Assembly: GCF_004136315.1 (NCBI RefSeq)
Contig: NZ_CP029562.1
Coordinates: 5,479,501-5,543,500, forward strand
DNA length: 64,000 bases
Reading direction: 5' to 3'
DNA from: Mesorhizobium sp. Pch-S
GTDB taxonomy: Bacteria; Pseudomonadota; Alphaproteobacteria; Rhizobiales; Rhizobiaceae
The translations under genes were made by a program, and so were the position numbers. This document shows positions 8,917 through 18,844 of this stretch, piece after piece (position 1 is the stretch's first letter; each line of letters starts with the position of its first letter). The notes beneath the pieces are model-generated. The model was not told the origin of the DNA. It searched no databases and saw only the letters and a list, made by a program, of their open reading frames with translations.

Positions 8917-10017
8917 TCAGCTGCGGAAGATCGGCTCGCCGAACGTGGCCGGATCGACATCAACGCCAAGGCCAAGGCCTTTTGGAGGGGTTATGCTGCC
9001 GTTGGCGATGGCAAAATCGGCAGTGCCGTTGGCAACCGTGACCCAGTTGTGGAAATCGACCGTGTGCTGGCGCAGCAATGCCGGTGTCGACAGCAGCAGC
9101 CCGCAATAGGCGGCGGTGTCGATCTGAGCGCCGCCAGTGTCTTCGATGGTGATCTTCAGGTTGCGGGCAATTGCGATGTCGCGGATCAGCTTGGCCTTGG
9201 TCAGTCCACCGACGCGCGCGAGCTTGATGGTGATGCCGTCAACCAATCCGTCGGCGATGGCGCGCAGCAGGGCGTCGGCACCGTCGATGGTCTCGTCCAG
9301 GACGAGTGGCCGGTCGCAGGCCGGGCGGATGGCTAGATTTTCCTCGTAGCTCCCGCAAGGCTGCTCCAGCGTGTAGTCGAGCGCACGTGTCGCCTGCAGG
9401 AAGCGTCGGGTCTCGGCGGTCCCCCAACTTCCATTGGCATCGCAGAACAGCACCGTGCCGGACGGCACGGCAGCGCGCACGGCCTCGAGACGCCCGATGT
9501 CGTCATTGACGTCGAGGCCGACCTTGACCTGAAGTCGGTGGTAACCTTCGGCGATGTATTTCCTGGCCCGCGCAGCCATGGCATCAGGACTTTCCTGCGC
9601 CAGGGAGCGGTAAAGCGGGATGGCCGTGCCTTCCGCGCCGCCGGCCATCGCGGCCAATGAGAGACCACCGCGTTTGCCGGCAAGATCCCAAAGCGCCATG
9701 TCGATCCCGGCCTTGGTATAGGGATGGCCCTTGAGCAGCAGATCCATGCGGCGGTTTAGCGCCTCGATACCGGCGGCATCCTCGCCGATCAGCCGCGGTG
9801 CCAGTTCGCGCATGGCAGCGCGCGCGCCTTCCGCAAAGGCCGGATCATAGAAAGAACCCAGCGGCGCCATCTCGCCATATCCCTTGCTGCCGTCGCGTGC
9901 GGTGATCTCGACGATGGTCGAATCGAACCCTTCGGCGCTACGACCGCCCGAACAGGTGTAGGTACCGTCCCGGAACGGCTGCCACTGCCGGTAAAGGGTG
10001 ATGGAAGCGATGGTCAT
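8917..10017 (-). CDS. Enolase-superfamily dehydratase, likely cis-3-hydroxy-L-proline dehydratase
   Basis: A 366-residue mandelate racemase/muconate lactonising-type enzyme. The N-terminal capping domain ends around residue 125. The barrel has the expected acid/base and metal residues: the lysines of LQVKVG, Asp in CDANGSW, Glu in LEQPCGS, Asp in VLDETIDG, the lysine of ITIKLARVGG, and IEDTGG. Overall pattern and length match enzymes annotated as cis-3-hydroxyproline dehydratases, which make pyrroline-2-carboxylate. A dipeptide epimerase-like or other acid-sugar substrate cannot be excluded. It is divergent from kbl-tdh. Confidence 0.72.
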   Translation of the reverse strand: MTIASITLYRQWQPFRDGTYTCSGGRSAEGFDSTIVEITARDGSKGYGEMAPLGSFYDPAFAEGARAAMRELAPRLIGEDAAGIEALNRRMDLLLKGHPYTKAGIDMALWDLAGKRGGLSLAAMAGGAEGTAIPLYRSLAQESPDAMAARARKYIAEGYHRLQVKVGLDVNDDIGRLEAVRAAVPSGTVLFCDANGSWGTAETRRFLQATRALDYTLEQPCGSYEENLAIRPACDRPLVLDETIDGADALLRAIADGLVDGITIKLARVGGLTKAKLIRDIAIARNLKITIEDTGGAQIDTAAYCGLLLSTPALLRQHTVDFHNWVTVANGTADFAIANGSITPPKGLGLGVDVDPATFGEPIFRS

Positions 10018-10178
10018 ACAGGGCTCCGCAGGCGCTTTTGGTACGATAATGCCGCCATGCTAGCGATCTCAAACGAGGTGTGCCGCGAAGGAAACGGCAG
10101 TTGCGCCGGTCGTTTTTATGCTAGCTTCCGGCCCGCGCGTCGCAGTATGCCTTGCCGGCCTCAGGGAGACCGTCGTTC

Positions 10179-11366
10179 ATGACCCACAGCTTTCTCGCCC
10201 ATCTCGATACTGAACTGGCCGGCCTGAAGGCGGCGGGCCTCTACAAATCCGAGCGGGTCATCTCGTCCATGCAGTCGGCCGAAATCGAAGTGGCTGGCGA
10301 GAGAGTGCTGAATTTCTGCGCCAACAACTATCTGGGCCTCGCCGACAATGCGGAGCTGCGCGCTTCGGCGCAGAAGGCGTTGGACCGCTATGGTTATGGC
10401 ATGGCTTCGGTTCGTTTCATCTGCGGCACGCAGGAAGAACACAAGCAGCTCGAAGCCAGGATCTCATCCTTCCTCGGTTTGGAAGACACTATCCTGTACG
10501 GCTCCTGCTTCGACGCGAATGGCGGCTTGTTCGAGACGCTGCTCGGCGAGGAAGACGCGGTGATTTCGGATGCGCTGAACCATGCTTCGATCATTGACGG
10601 CGTGCGGCTCTCCAAGGCCAAGCGCTTCCGTTATGCCAACAACGACATGGCAGCGCTCGAGGAAGAGCTGAAGAAAGCGGAAGGCAACCGTTTCAAGCTG
10701 ATCGCCACCGACGGTGTCTTCTCGATGGATGGCATCATCGCCAATCTGCAGGGCGTCTGCGATCTCGCCGAGAAATATGGCGCGATGGTCATGGTCGACG
10801 ACAGCCATGCCGTCGGCTTTGTCGGCAAGCATGGCCGCGGCTCGGCCGAGCATTGCGGTGTCGAGGGACGGGTGGACATCATCACCGGCACGCTCGGCAA
10901 GGCACTGGGCGGCGCCTCCGGCGGATATACGTCCGGCAAGCGGCAGGTGGTGGACTGGCTGCGCCAGCGGTCGCGGCCCTATCTGTTCTCCAACACGTTG
11001 ATGCCCGCGATCGCAGCCGCATCGCTCAAGGTTTTCGACATCATCGAAAAGGGTGATGCATTGCGTGAAAAGCTCTACGCAAATGCATCGCATTTCCGCT
11101 CCTCGATGAGCAAGCTCGGTTTCACGCTTGCCGGTGCCGACCATCCGATCATCCCGGTGATGCTTGGCGATGCGACGCTGGCGCAGCAGATGGCCACCAG
11201 GATGCTGGAGCGCGGCATCTATGTCATCGGCTTTTCGTTCCCCGTCGTGCCCAGGGGACAGGCGCGCATCCGCACGCAGATGTCGGCGGCGCATTCCACC
11301 GCCGATATCGATCGCGCGGTCGCGGCTTTCGCCGAGGTTGGCCGGGAACTCGGCATCATTTCCTGA
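10179..11366 (+). CDS. kbl: Glycine C-acetyltransferase (2-amino-3-ketobutyrate CoA ligase)
   Basis: A 395-residue PLP enzyme of the alpha-oxoamine synthase family. The start at 10179 gives the standard length; the longer frame from 10152 has no support. Visible motifs are NNYLGLADN, the substrate-loop [23 protein letters not shown] for PLP binding and the Schiff-base lysine in [14 protein letters not shown]. It cleaves 2-amino-3-oxobutyrate with CoA to glycine and acetyl-CoA. It is followed 11 bases later by tdh, so the two form a threonine degradation operon. Confidence 0.96.
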   Translation: MTHSFLAHLDTELAGLKAAGLYKSERVISSMQSAEIEVAGERVLNFCANNYLGLADNAELRASAQKALDRYGYGMASVRFICGTQEEHKQLEARISSFLGLEDTILYGSCFDANGGLFETLLGEEDAVISDALNHASIIDGVRLSKAKRFRYANNDMAALEEELKKAEGNRFKLIATDGVFSMDGIIANLQGVCDLAEKYGAMVMVDDSHAVGFVGKHGRGSAEHCGVEGRVDIITGTLGKALGGASGGYTSGKRQVVDWLRQRSRPYLFSNTLMPAIAAASLKVFDIIEKGDALREKLYANASHFRSSMSKLGFTLAGADHPIIPVMLGDATLAQQMATRMLERGIYVIGFSFPVVPRGQARIRTQMSAAHSTADIDRAVAAFAEVGRELGIIS

Positions 11367-11377
11367 GGAACAGACGA

Positions 11378-12412
11378 ATGTCCAACATGATGCGTGCGCT
11401 GGTGAAGGCAAAAGCCGAGCCCGGGATCTGGATGGAGCGTGTGCCGGTTCCCGAGATCGGCCCCAACGACGTGCTGATCAAGGTCAAGAAGTCGGCGATC
11501 TGCGGCACGGACGTCCATATCTACAACTGGGACCAGTGGGCCCAGAAGACGGTGCCTGTGCCGATGGTGACGGGACATGAATTCGTCGGCACCATTGCCG
11601 ATGTCGGTTCCGCCGTCACCGAATACAAGGTCGGCCAGCGCGTATCGGGCGAAGGCCATATCGTCTGCGGTCATTGCCGCAATTGCCGGGCGGGCAGGGG
11701 CCATCTGTGCCGCAACACGCTTGGCGTCGGCGTCAACCGGCCGGGCTCGTTCGGCGAGTATGTCGCCATCCCGCAGCACAATGTCGTGCCGATCCCGGAT
11801 GACATTCCCGACGAAATTGCCGCGATCTTCGATCCGCTCGGCAATGCAGTCCATACCGCGCTGTCCTTCGACCTGGTCGGTGAGGACGTGTTGGTCACCG
11901 GCGCCGGGCCGATCGGCATCATGGGCGCGCTGGTGGCGCAATGTGTCGGTGCGCGCAAGGTCGTGATCACCGACATCAACCCGACGCGCCTGGCGCTGGC
12001 CAGGAAGATGGGCGTGCGCCATGTCGTCGATGCCTCGAAGGAAAAATTGCGCGATGTCATGCATGACGAAGGCATGACCGAGGGTTTTGACGTCGGACTG
12101 GAGATGTCGGGCTCGGCCGTTGCTTTCCGCGACATGATCGACACCATGAACAATGGCGGCAAGATCGCCATTCTCGGCATCGCGCCGACCGGATTCGAGA
12201 TCGACTGGAACAAGGTCATCTTCAAAATGCTGCATCTCAAGGGCATCTACGGCCGCGAGATGTTCGAGACATGGTACAAGATGATCGCGCTGGTGCAGGG
12301 ACCGCTCGATGTCAGCGGACTGATCACCCATCGTATCGGCATTGACGACTATCAGTCGGGCTTCGATGCCATGCGCAGCGGCAATTCCGGCAAGGTCGTG
12401 ATGGATTGGTAG
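11378..12412 (+). CDS. tdh: L-threonine 3-dehydrogenase
   Basis: A 344-residue zinc-dependent medium-chain dehydrogenase. The catalytic zinc ligands are in ICGTDVH and VTGHEF; the structural zinc site is [15 protein letters not shown] at about residues 92-106; the NAD fold has [11 protein letters not shown] at about 170. The product, 2-amino-3-oxobutyrate, is the substrate of the upstream Kbl. AGGAAC precedes the ATG; an ATG three codons later is also possible. Nothing is unusual about length or active site. Confidence 0.97.
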   Translation: MSNMMRALVKAKAEPGIWMERVPVPEIGPNDVLIKVKKSAICGTDVHIYNWDQWAQKTVPVPMVTGHEFVGTIADVGSAVTEYKVGQRVSGEGHIVCGHCRNCRAGRGHLCRNTLGVGVNRPGSFGEYVAIPQHNVVPIPDDIPDEIAAIFDPLGNAVHTALSFDLVGEDVLVTGAGPIGIMGALVAQCVGARKVVITDINPTRLALARKMGVRHVVDASKEKLRDVMHDEGMTEGFDVGLEMSGSAVAFRDMIDTMNNGGKIAILGIAPTGFEIDWNKVIFKMLHLKGIYGREMFETWYKMIALVQGPLDVSGLITHRIGIDDYQSGFDAMRSGNSGKVVMDW

Positions 12413-12567
12413 GAAAAATTTTTTCTTGCCAGTGGATATTTTTCGAATAAGTTTTGTTGCCGCCCTGTTGGCCGATTTGCTAATGCAGGCAACCTTATCG
12501 TGCAAGCTCTCGCCCCGAGGATCGGAACGATGCCCGGGGTGATGTTGTAAGAGCCGGAATTCCGACG

Positions 12568-13071
12568 ATGCGCCGCCATATCCGCACCTTTACCGCACGT
12601 CATGAGCCATCCAGCCATCCGCTTTCGCATGCAAAGTCCGGCCTGGGCGCTGTCATCGGCATCGGAGCGGTCGGCGGCCTTGCCGCACTGACCGACCTGC
12701 CGCTGCTGCTGGCGCCGCTAGGCGCGACGGCGGTGCTGATCTTTGGCCAGCCGGCCAGCCCGCTGGCGCAGCCGGCCAATGTCTTCGGCGGCTATCTTCT
12801 GGCAACGATCGTGGGTGTTGCGGCCGCCCTGGCACTCCCGGGGAGCTGGACGGTGGCAGCCCTGGCTGTCGGCGTAGCGATCGCCCTGATGTCGATGCTG
12901 CGTGTCACCCATCCGCCGGCCGGCGCGGTGCCGCTGATTGCGATCGCTGCACCGCTGCAAAGCGCCTCACTGTTCGGCACGATCCTGATCGGCTCGATCA
13001 GTCTGGTCGGGCTCGGCGTCGTCCACCACCGCCTGCCGCCGCGCTTTCATTATCCACGTCGGGTGGAGTGA
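12568..13071 (+). CDS. HPP-family membrane protein
   Basis: A 167-residue protein with four membrane helices typical of the HPP family: GLGAVIGIGAVGGLAAL, the conserved LLLAPLGATAVLIFGQPASPLAQP block, a central helix, and the name-giving THPPAGAVP motif at about residue 112. Some HPP proteins take part in nitrite transport in plastids and cyanobacteria, but the role in this group is unproven. Its last 74 bases overlap the 3' end of the opposite-strand MarR gene, so the two transcripts converge. Confidence 0.82.
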   Translation: MRRHIRTFTARHEPSSHPLSHAKSGLGAVIGIGAVGGLAALTDLPLLLAPLGATAVLIFGQPASPLAQPANVFGGYLLATIVGVAAALALPGSWTVAALAVGVAIALMSMLRVTHPPAGAVPLIAIAAPLQSASLFGTILIGSISLVGLGVVHHRLPPRFHYPRRVE

Positions 13072-13513
13072 GGGACAGGGCGGCCTCGATTGCGTCCAGT
13101 GCCGCGGTCAGCGCGCCACGCCCAGGCTCTTTTATCCGCGACAGTAGTTCCCGTTCGAACGCCTTCGCCAGCGGTACCATTTCGCAATAGGCGGCAAGGC
13201 CGGCTTTGGTCAGTGCCAGGTGCTCGATGCGCCTGTCTTTCTCGTCAGGCGTGCGGATCAGCCAGCGTCGCCGCTCCAGTTCGGCCACGGCACGCGAGAT
13301 CTTTGTCTTGTGCATCGCAGACTGTTGACCGAGTTCCCTGGCAGTCATGGTTCCATACTGGCCAAGCCCGGACAGGGTGCGCCATTCCGGGCGTGTCAGG
13401 CCAAGGCGGTCCTTGTAGATGCGCGCGAACTCGCGGCTGACCAGATCGGCCAGATGATAGAGCCGGTAGGGCAGGAAAGTTTCCAGTTCGAGGACGTCGT
13501 CTTGACTTGCCAT
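12998..13513 (-). CDS. MarR-family regulator, probable repressor of homogentisate catabolism
   Basis: About 171 residues from the ATG at 13513 (13522 is possible). It has a MarR winged helix: LGLTRPEWRTLSGLGQYG, then TARELGQQSAMHKTKISRAVAELERR, then the wing DEKDRRIEHLALT. It is divergent from hmgA, with a perfect 16-bp dyad in between at 13698. MarR proteins beside hmgA usually repress it and respond to homogentisate or a related aromatic acid; that role is inferred from position. The Gly/Arg-rich tail is encoded over the end of the HPP gene and may be under little constraint. Confidence 0.82.
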   Translation of the reverse strand: MASQDDVLELETFLPYRLYHLADLVSREFARIYKDRLGLTRPEWRTLSGLGQYGTMTARELGQQSAMHKTKISRAVAELERRRWLIRTPDEKDRRIEHLALTKAGLAAYCEMVPLAKAFERELLSRIKEPGRGALTAALDAIEAALSLTPPDVDNESAAAGGGGRRRARPD

Positions 13514-13548
13514 GGCGCGCATTCCGGTTGAGCTTCAACGACATTGAC

Positions 13549-13671
13549 TTAGAGCGCCGCGCGTCCTTTGGACGCGCAAAGGTCGCTCTAACATTTTGAT
13601 TTGGCGCATGACGGGTGACGTATGTCACCCTGCCTTTCCGAAAATCGGGTCCGATTTTCGGGGTCATGCGC
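13549..13671. repeat. Composite intergenic palindromic element
   Basis: Two folded modules lie side by side. Module one: TTAGAGCG at 13549-13556 pairs with CGCTCTAA at 13584-13591, enclosing GCGCGTCC/GGACGCGC at 13559-13577. Module two: GCGCATGAC at 13604-13612 pairs with GTCATGCGC at 13663-13671, enclosing two perfect hairpins, GGGTGAC-4-GTCACCC (13613-13630) and an 11+11 dyad (13638-13661). This is the architecture of rhizobial mosaic repeats. It separates the MarR gene from the hmgA control region. Confidence 0.75.
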
Positions 13672-13697
13672 TAGCCGTTGATAGTTACATTTTCGAT

Positions 13698-13713
13698 GGT
13701 TACAGATGTAACC
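13698..13713. promoter_or_regulatory. Likely operator of the hmgA/MarR intergenic region
   Basis: GGTTACA-GA-TGTAACC is a perfect 7-2-7 dyad, and a further GTTACA half-site lies 9 bases upstream at 13684-13689. It is 26 bases before the hmgA start codon, where a bound MarR dimer would block transcription. The size and symmetry match MarR sites. Binding by the adjacent regulator is inference. Confidence 0.65.
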
Positions 13714-13739
13714 AGTTTGGTCAATCAAGGGAGGATGCC

Positions 13740-15053
<1,314 letters not shown>

Positions 15054-15137
15054 CGAGTCAATTTATTCGGCTCCGTTGTCGGAAACGGCGGCTCGTATTC
15101 GTCCTATGATCGTCAAAACCCTTGGAGGAGATGGATC

Positions 15138-15491
15138 ATGACCTATGTCGATGGCTTTGTTCTGCCGGTGCCGCAGGCGGAGTGGGAGGAATACCGGAAG
15201 AACGTCGACCTCGCCGCCACCGTATGGATGGAGCATGGCGCTCTGTCCTACGTCGAGGCCGAGGCCGATGATGTGCCTGATGGCCAGCAGACCTCTTTCC
15301 CGCTTGCAGTGAAGAAGGAAGCAGGAGACACAATTGTATTTTCCTACGTCACCTACAAATCGCGCGAGCACCGCGACGAGGTGATGGGGAAAGTGATGGC
15401 GGACCCCCGTCTGCAGCCTGGCATGCAAAATATGCCTGCCTATATGGGACGGCTGATCTATGGTGGGTTCAAAGTCTTCATGGAACGATAA
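15138..15491 (+). CDS. DUF1428-family protein
   Basis: A 117-residue protein with the DUF1428 pattern: MTYVDGFVLPVP at the start, MEHGALSYVEAEADDV in the middle and RLIYGGFKVF at the end. The fold is a ferredoxin-like dimeric barrel. GGAGG precedes the ATG. It sits between hmgA and the FAH-family hydrolase and is co-oriented with both, so it may help in the same pathway, for example in handling an unstable intermediate, but no activity is established. Confidence 0.85.
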   Translation: MTYVDGFVLPVPQAEWEEYRKNVDLAATVWMEHGALSYVEAEADDVPDGQQTSFPLAVKKEAGDTIVFSYVTYKSREHRDEVMGKVMADPRLQPGMQNMPAYMGRLIYGGFKVFMER

Positions 15492-15501
15492 GGGGAATTG
15501 A

Positions 15502-16515
15502 ATGAAGCTTGCCACCTTGAAGAACGGGACACGCGACGGAAAGCTTGTCGTCGTGTCCCGTGATCTGACGCGCCTGACCGATGCTTCGTTTCTGGCGCCG
15601 ACGCTGCAGGCGGCACTCGACAACTGGCGTCGCATCGCTCCGCATCTGGCGGCGTTGTCGGAGTCGCTCGAGCACGGTTCGGTGCCTTCGGAGCGCTTCC
15701 ATGAGCACGACGCGCATTCGCCGCTGCCGCGCGCGTACCAGTGGGCCGACGGTTCGGCCTACGTCAATCATGTGGAACTGGTGCGCAAGGCACGCAATGC
15801 CGAAATGCCGGCAAGCTTCTGGACTGACCCGTTGATGTACCAGGGCGGGTCGGACGCGTTCGTCCCGCCGCGCGATCCGATCCGCATGGCTGACGAGGCC
15901 TGGGGTATCGATCTCGAAGCCGAGGTTGCCGTCATCGTCGACGACGTGCCGATGGGGGCGAATACGGATCAGGCGCGCGAGGCTATCCGCCTGGTCATGC
16001 TGGTCAACGACGTCACGCTGCGCGCGCTGACGGCGCCTGAACTGGCCAAGGGTTTCGGTTTCTTCCAGTCGAAGCCCTCGTCGGCGTTTTCGCCGGTGAC
16101 GGTCACGCCGGATGAACTCGGCGATGCCTGGGATGGCGGCAAGCTGCACCTCCCGCTTTGCGTTGATCTCAACGGGAAGCCGTTCGGTCGCGCCAATGCC
16201 GGCATCGACATGACATTCGATTTCCCGGCCCTCATCGCGCACGCAGCCAGGAGCCGCCCACTTTCAGCGGGGACCATCATTGGTTCTGGCACGATCTCCA
16301 ACAAGAAGGACGGTGGTCCAGGCAAGCCTGTCGCCGAAGGCGGCTCCGGCTATTCCTGCATTGCGGAACAGCGTATGATCGAGACCATCGAGAGCGGCGA
16401 GGCGAAAACACCTTTCCTGCATTTCGGCGACACGGTGCGTATCGAGATGAAGGACAAGGCCGGGCATTCGATCTTCGGCGCCATCGAGCAGAAGGTGGAA
16501 AAATACCAGCACTGA
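15502..16515 (+). CDS. Fumarylacetoacetate hydrolase family protein
   Basis: A 337-residue FAH-family hydrolase. The metal site is visible at WGIDLEAEVAVIVDDVP (acidic ligands) with GSGTISNKKD and YSCIAEQRMIET near the C-terminus. The length fits the two-domain FAH proteins used in proteobacterial homogentisate operons rather than the short acylpyruvases. In this context it most likely splits fumarylacetoacetate into fumarate and acetoacetate, completing the path begun by HppD and HmgA. It starts ten bases after the DUF1428 gene. Confidence 0.88.
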   Translation: MKLATLKNGTRDGKLVVVSRDLTRLTDASFLAPTLQAALDNWRRIAPHLAALSESLEHGSVPSERFHEHDAHSPLPRAYQWADGSAYVNHVELVRKARNAEMPASFWTDPLMYQGGSDAFVPPRDPIRMADEAWGIDLEAEVAVIVDDVPMGANTDQAREAIRLVMLVNDVTLRALTAPELAKGFGFFQSKPSSAFSPVTVTPDELGDAWDGGKLHLPLCVDLNGKPFGRANAGIDMTFDFPALIAHAARSRPLSAGTIIGSGTISNKKDGGPGKPVAEGGSGYSCIAEQRMIETIESGEAKTPFLHFGDTVRIEMKDKAGHSIFGAIEQKVEKYQH

Positions 16516-16532
16516 CCAGAGGGGAGAGCGGA

Positions 16533-17000
16533 ATGCGCAATCGGTTCCTGCCGGCAGCTGCTATCCTGCTTCTCGCTCTTGCGCCCGCGCTGGCGCAGCA
16601 GGAAACGGCTGCGCTGGCCGAGCGCTACATGAAGCTGCCGGCGCTGCAGAACATGCTGGATTCCATCCTTGGGCCGGATTTCGTCAACCCGATGATGGCT
16701 GCGATGGGCGGCGACGCCCTGCCGCAGGGCAAGCGTGACCAGCTGGCGAAAATCGTCAGCGAAGAAGTTTCTGCTGTCAGGCCGCAGATGGAAAAGGCAA
16801 TGATCAAGGCTGCGAGCCAGACCTACACGGTCGAGGAACTCGAGGCCCTGATCAAGTTCAACAGCACGCCCGAGGCGGTTTCGATCATGGGCAAGCTGAA
16901 ATCGTTCAACGCGGCATATTTTGCGGGGTTCGGCACGACGATGCAGGACATGCAGTCGAAGATACAGCAGCGTGTAAACAGCGAGCTGTCGGCTAAATAA
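16533..17000 (+). CDS. Exported DUF2059-family protein
   Basis: A 155-residue protein with a clear signal peptide (cleavage after ALA at about residue 21). The mature part is all-helical: the YMKLPALQNMLDSIL and YTVEELEALIKFNSTPEAVSIMGK blocks are typical of DUF2059. It begins 18 bases after the hydrolase gene, behind GGGGAG. Periplasmic location is expected. Its presence in a tyrosine operon has no known explanation and it may simply be carried along. Confidence 0.83.
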   Translation: MRNRFLPAAAILLLALAPALAQQETAALAERYMKLPALQNMLDSILGPDFVNPMMAAMGGDALPQGKRDQLAKIVSEEVSAVRPQMEKAMIKAASQTYTVEELEALIKFNSTPEAVSIMGKLKSFNAAYFAGFGTTMQDMQSKIQQRVNSELSAK

Positions 17001-17041
17001 CCTGCGTTGACGGCAGGCATCTCGATGCACGGATTGGAGCG

Positions 17042-17578
17042 ATGCAGCTACTCGATCACCTTCGCCGCATGGCTGGCAACAATCTGTGGTCGAACGACCG
17101 CCTCTATCGTGCCGTGACTGCACTGAACCCGGGCGAGTTCGAAGCCGGGCGCACCAGCTTCTTTCCGTCGATCAAGGCGACGCTCAACCACGTCCTGTCG
17201 GTCGATCTCTATTATCTCGATATGGTGGAAGAAGGTGGTGTCGGGCTTGCTGTCTTTGACGGCTGGACGGATTTCGAGACGCCTGACCGATTGGCTGCCG
17301 TCCAGGCCGAGACCGACCGGCGATTGTTGTCGTTTTGCGAAGACCTGGCCGGATCCGATCTTGATCGGCGCGTACAAACCGACAGGGGCGACGACGGCGT
17401 CATTCCGGAGCGTATCGGTGACCTGCTGGCGCACCTGTTCATGCATCAGATCCATCATCGCGGGCAGGTGCACGCCATGCTGTCCGGCACGTCGGTCAAG
17501 CCGCCGCAACTCGACGAGTTCCTGCTCGACTACGATATCAAACTCAGGAAAAAAGAGGTCGAGCGCCTGGGACTTTGA
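17042..17578 (+). CDS. DinB/DUF664-family protein, candidate thiol-dependent isomerase
   Basis: A 178-residue four-helix-bundle protein of the DinB superfamily (unrelated to DNA polymerase IV). The three metal-ligand histidines are recognisable: the His in TLNHVLSVDLYYLD near residue 42 and the H-x3-H of MHQIHHRGQVHAML near 140. The superfamily includes mycothiol- and bacillithiol-dependent enzymes such as maleylpyruvate isomerase. It lies in the homogentisate cluster, where a maleylacetoacetate isomerase is otherwise missing, so an isomerase role is a reasonable hypothesis. Confidence 0.8.
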   Translation: MQLLDHLRRMAGNNLWSNDRLYRAVTALNPGEFEAGRTSFFPSIKATLNHVLSVDLYYLDMVEEGGVGLAVFDGWTDFETPDRLAAVQAETDRRLLSFCEDLAGSDLDRRVQTDRGDDGVIPERIGDLLAHLFMHQIHHRGQVHAMLSGTSVKPPQLDEFLLDYDIKLRKKEVERLGL

Positions 17579-17610
17579 CGCTCGACCTTTGAACCGGCTT
17601 GTCGACCGGC

Positions 17611-18723
17611 CTATTCGGCAGCCTGCACCTTCAGCACGCCGCGCTTGATCTGATCCTGCTCGATCGATTCGAAGAGGGCGCGGAAATTGCCTTCGCCGAA
17701 CCCCTCGTCGCCCTTGCGCTGGATGAACTCGAAGAAGATCGGGCCGATCACGGTCTTGGAGAAGATCTGCAGCAGGATCTTGGTCATGCCGCCATTCAAC
17801 ACGCCTTCGCCGTCGATGAGGATGCCGTGCTTCTTCATGCTCTCGATCGGCTCGTCATGGCCGTTCACCCGGGCATGCGACATCTCGTAGTAGGTATCGG
17901 GTGGGCCGGGCATGAATTTCAGCCCGTTGTCGGCCAACCTGTCGGTGCCGGCATAGATGTCGTCGGTGCCGACCGCGATGTGCTGGATGCCTTCGCCCTT
18001 GTACTTCTTAAGATACTCGGCGATCTGGCTGGTATCATCCTTGGATTCGTTCAGCGGGATGCGGATCTTGCCACAGGGCGAGGTGATGGCGCGGCTGACG
18101 AGGCCGGTGATCTTGCCGTCGATGTCGAAGAAGTGGATCTGCTTGAAGCCGAACAGGTCGCGGTAGAAATCCCACCACTTGTCCATGTTGCCGCGGTAGA
18201 CATTGTGGGTGAGGTGGTCGAGGAAATAGAAACCGACGCCGACCGGCTTTGGATTGCGTTCGCCGACCCAGTCGAATTCTGTGTCGTAGGTCGAGCCCTT
18301 GGCGCCGTACTTCTCGACAAAATAAAGCAGTGAACCGCCGATGCCGACAATGGCGGGAACATCGAGTGCCTTGTCGGTACCTTCATAAGGCGTGGCGCCT
18401 TTGGAAATGGCGTGTTCGAAAGCATGCCTGGCATTGACCACGCGCCATGCCATCGACGGCGCACATGGACCGTGCTCATCGACAAACTTCATGGCGTGCG
18501 AGCCGGGTTCGGCATTGAGGACGTAGTTGATGTCACCCTGGCGCCAGACCGAGATGTTCCTGGTCTTGTGGGTGGCGACTTTCGTGTAGCCCATGCGGGT
18601 GAACAGCTCGGCGAGCTTCTCGGGTTCCGGATGGGCGAATTCGACAAATTCGAAACCGTCGGTGCCGGCGGGATTGGCTTCACTGATGGTTGCGGGCGGT
18701 GCGTCGTGCGGGAAGGGACCCAT
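17611..18723 (-). CDS. hppD: 4-hydroxyphenylpyruvate dioxygenase
   Basis: A 370-residue non-haem iron dioxygenase that converts 4-hydroxyphenylpyruvate to homogentisate. The three iron ligands are visible: His in FLDHLTHNVYRG, His in GIQHIAVGTDD, and Glu in FFEFIQRKGDEGFGEGNF near the end. The ATG at 18723 follows GGAGG; the upstream extension to 18864 covers the intergenic region and is rejected. It converges on the DinB-family gene and is divergent from the Lrp regulator, which is the likely controller. Confidence 0.96.
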   Translation of the reverse strand: MGPFPHDAPPATISEANPAGTDGFEFVEFAHPEPEKLAELFTRMGYTKVATHKTRNISVWRQGDINYVLNAEPGSHAMKFVDEHGPCAPSMAWRVVNARHAFEHAISKGATPYEGTDKALDVPAIVGIGGSLLYFVEKYGAKGSTYDTEFDWVGERNPKPVGVGFYFLDHLTHNVYRGNMDKWWDFYRDLFGFKQIHFFDIDGKITGLVSRAITSPCGKIRIPLNESKDDTSQIAEYLKKYKGEGIQHIAVGTDDIYAGTDRLADNGLKFMPGPPDTYYEMSHARVNGHDEPIESMKKHGILIDGEGVLNGGMTKILLQIFSKTVIGPIFFEFIQRKGDEGFGEGNFRALFESIEQDQIKRGVLKVQAAE

Positions 18724-18844
18724 GGCAAATCCTCCGGTTCGTCTCCAGTTGCGGTGAGTATAGGCGTGGGCGCTCGCACGGTGCTTGCATTCGGAAGTCT
18801 GCATGGATGATAATGTGCGCAATTCATGCATAAACGAGGCAGAA

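Noticed and set aside
18724..18844. Possible Lrp site between hppD and the Lrp gene
   Set aside because: Only weak, imperfect symmetry (TGC...GCA) was found, not enough to call a site.
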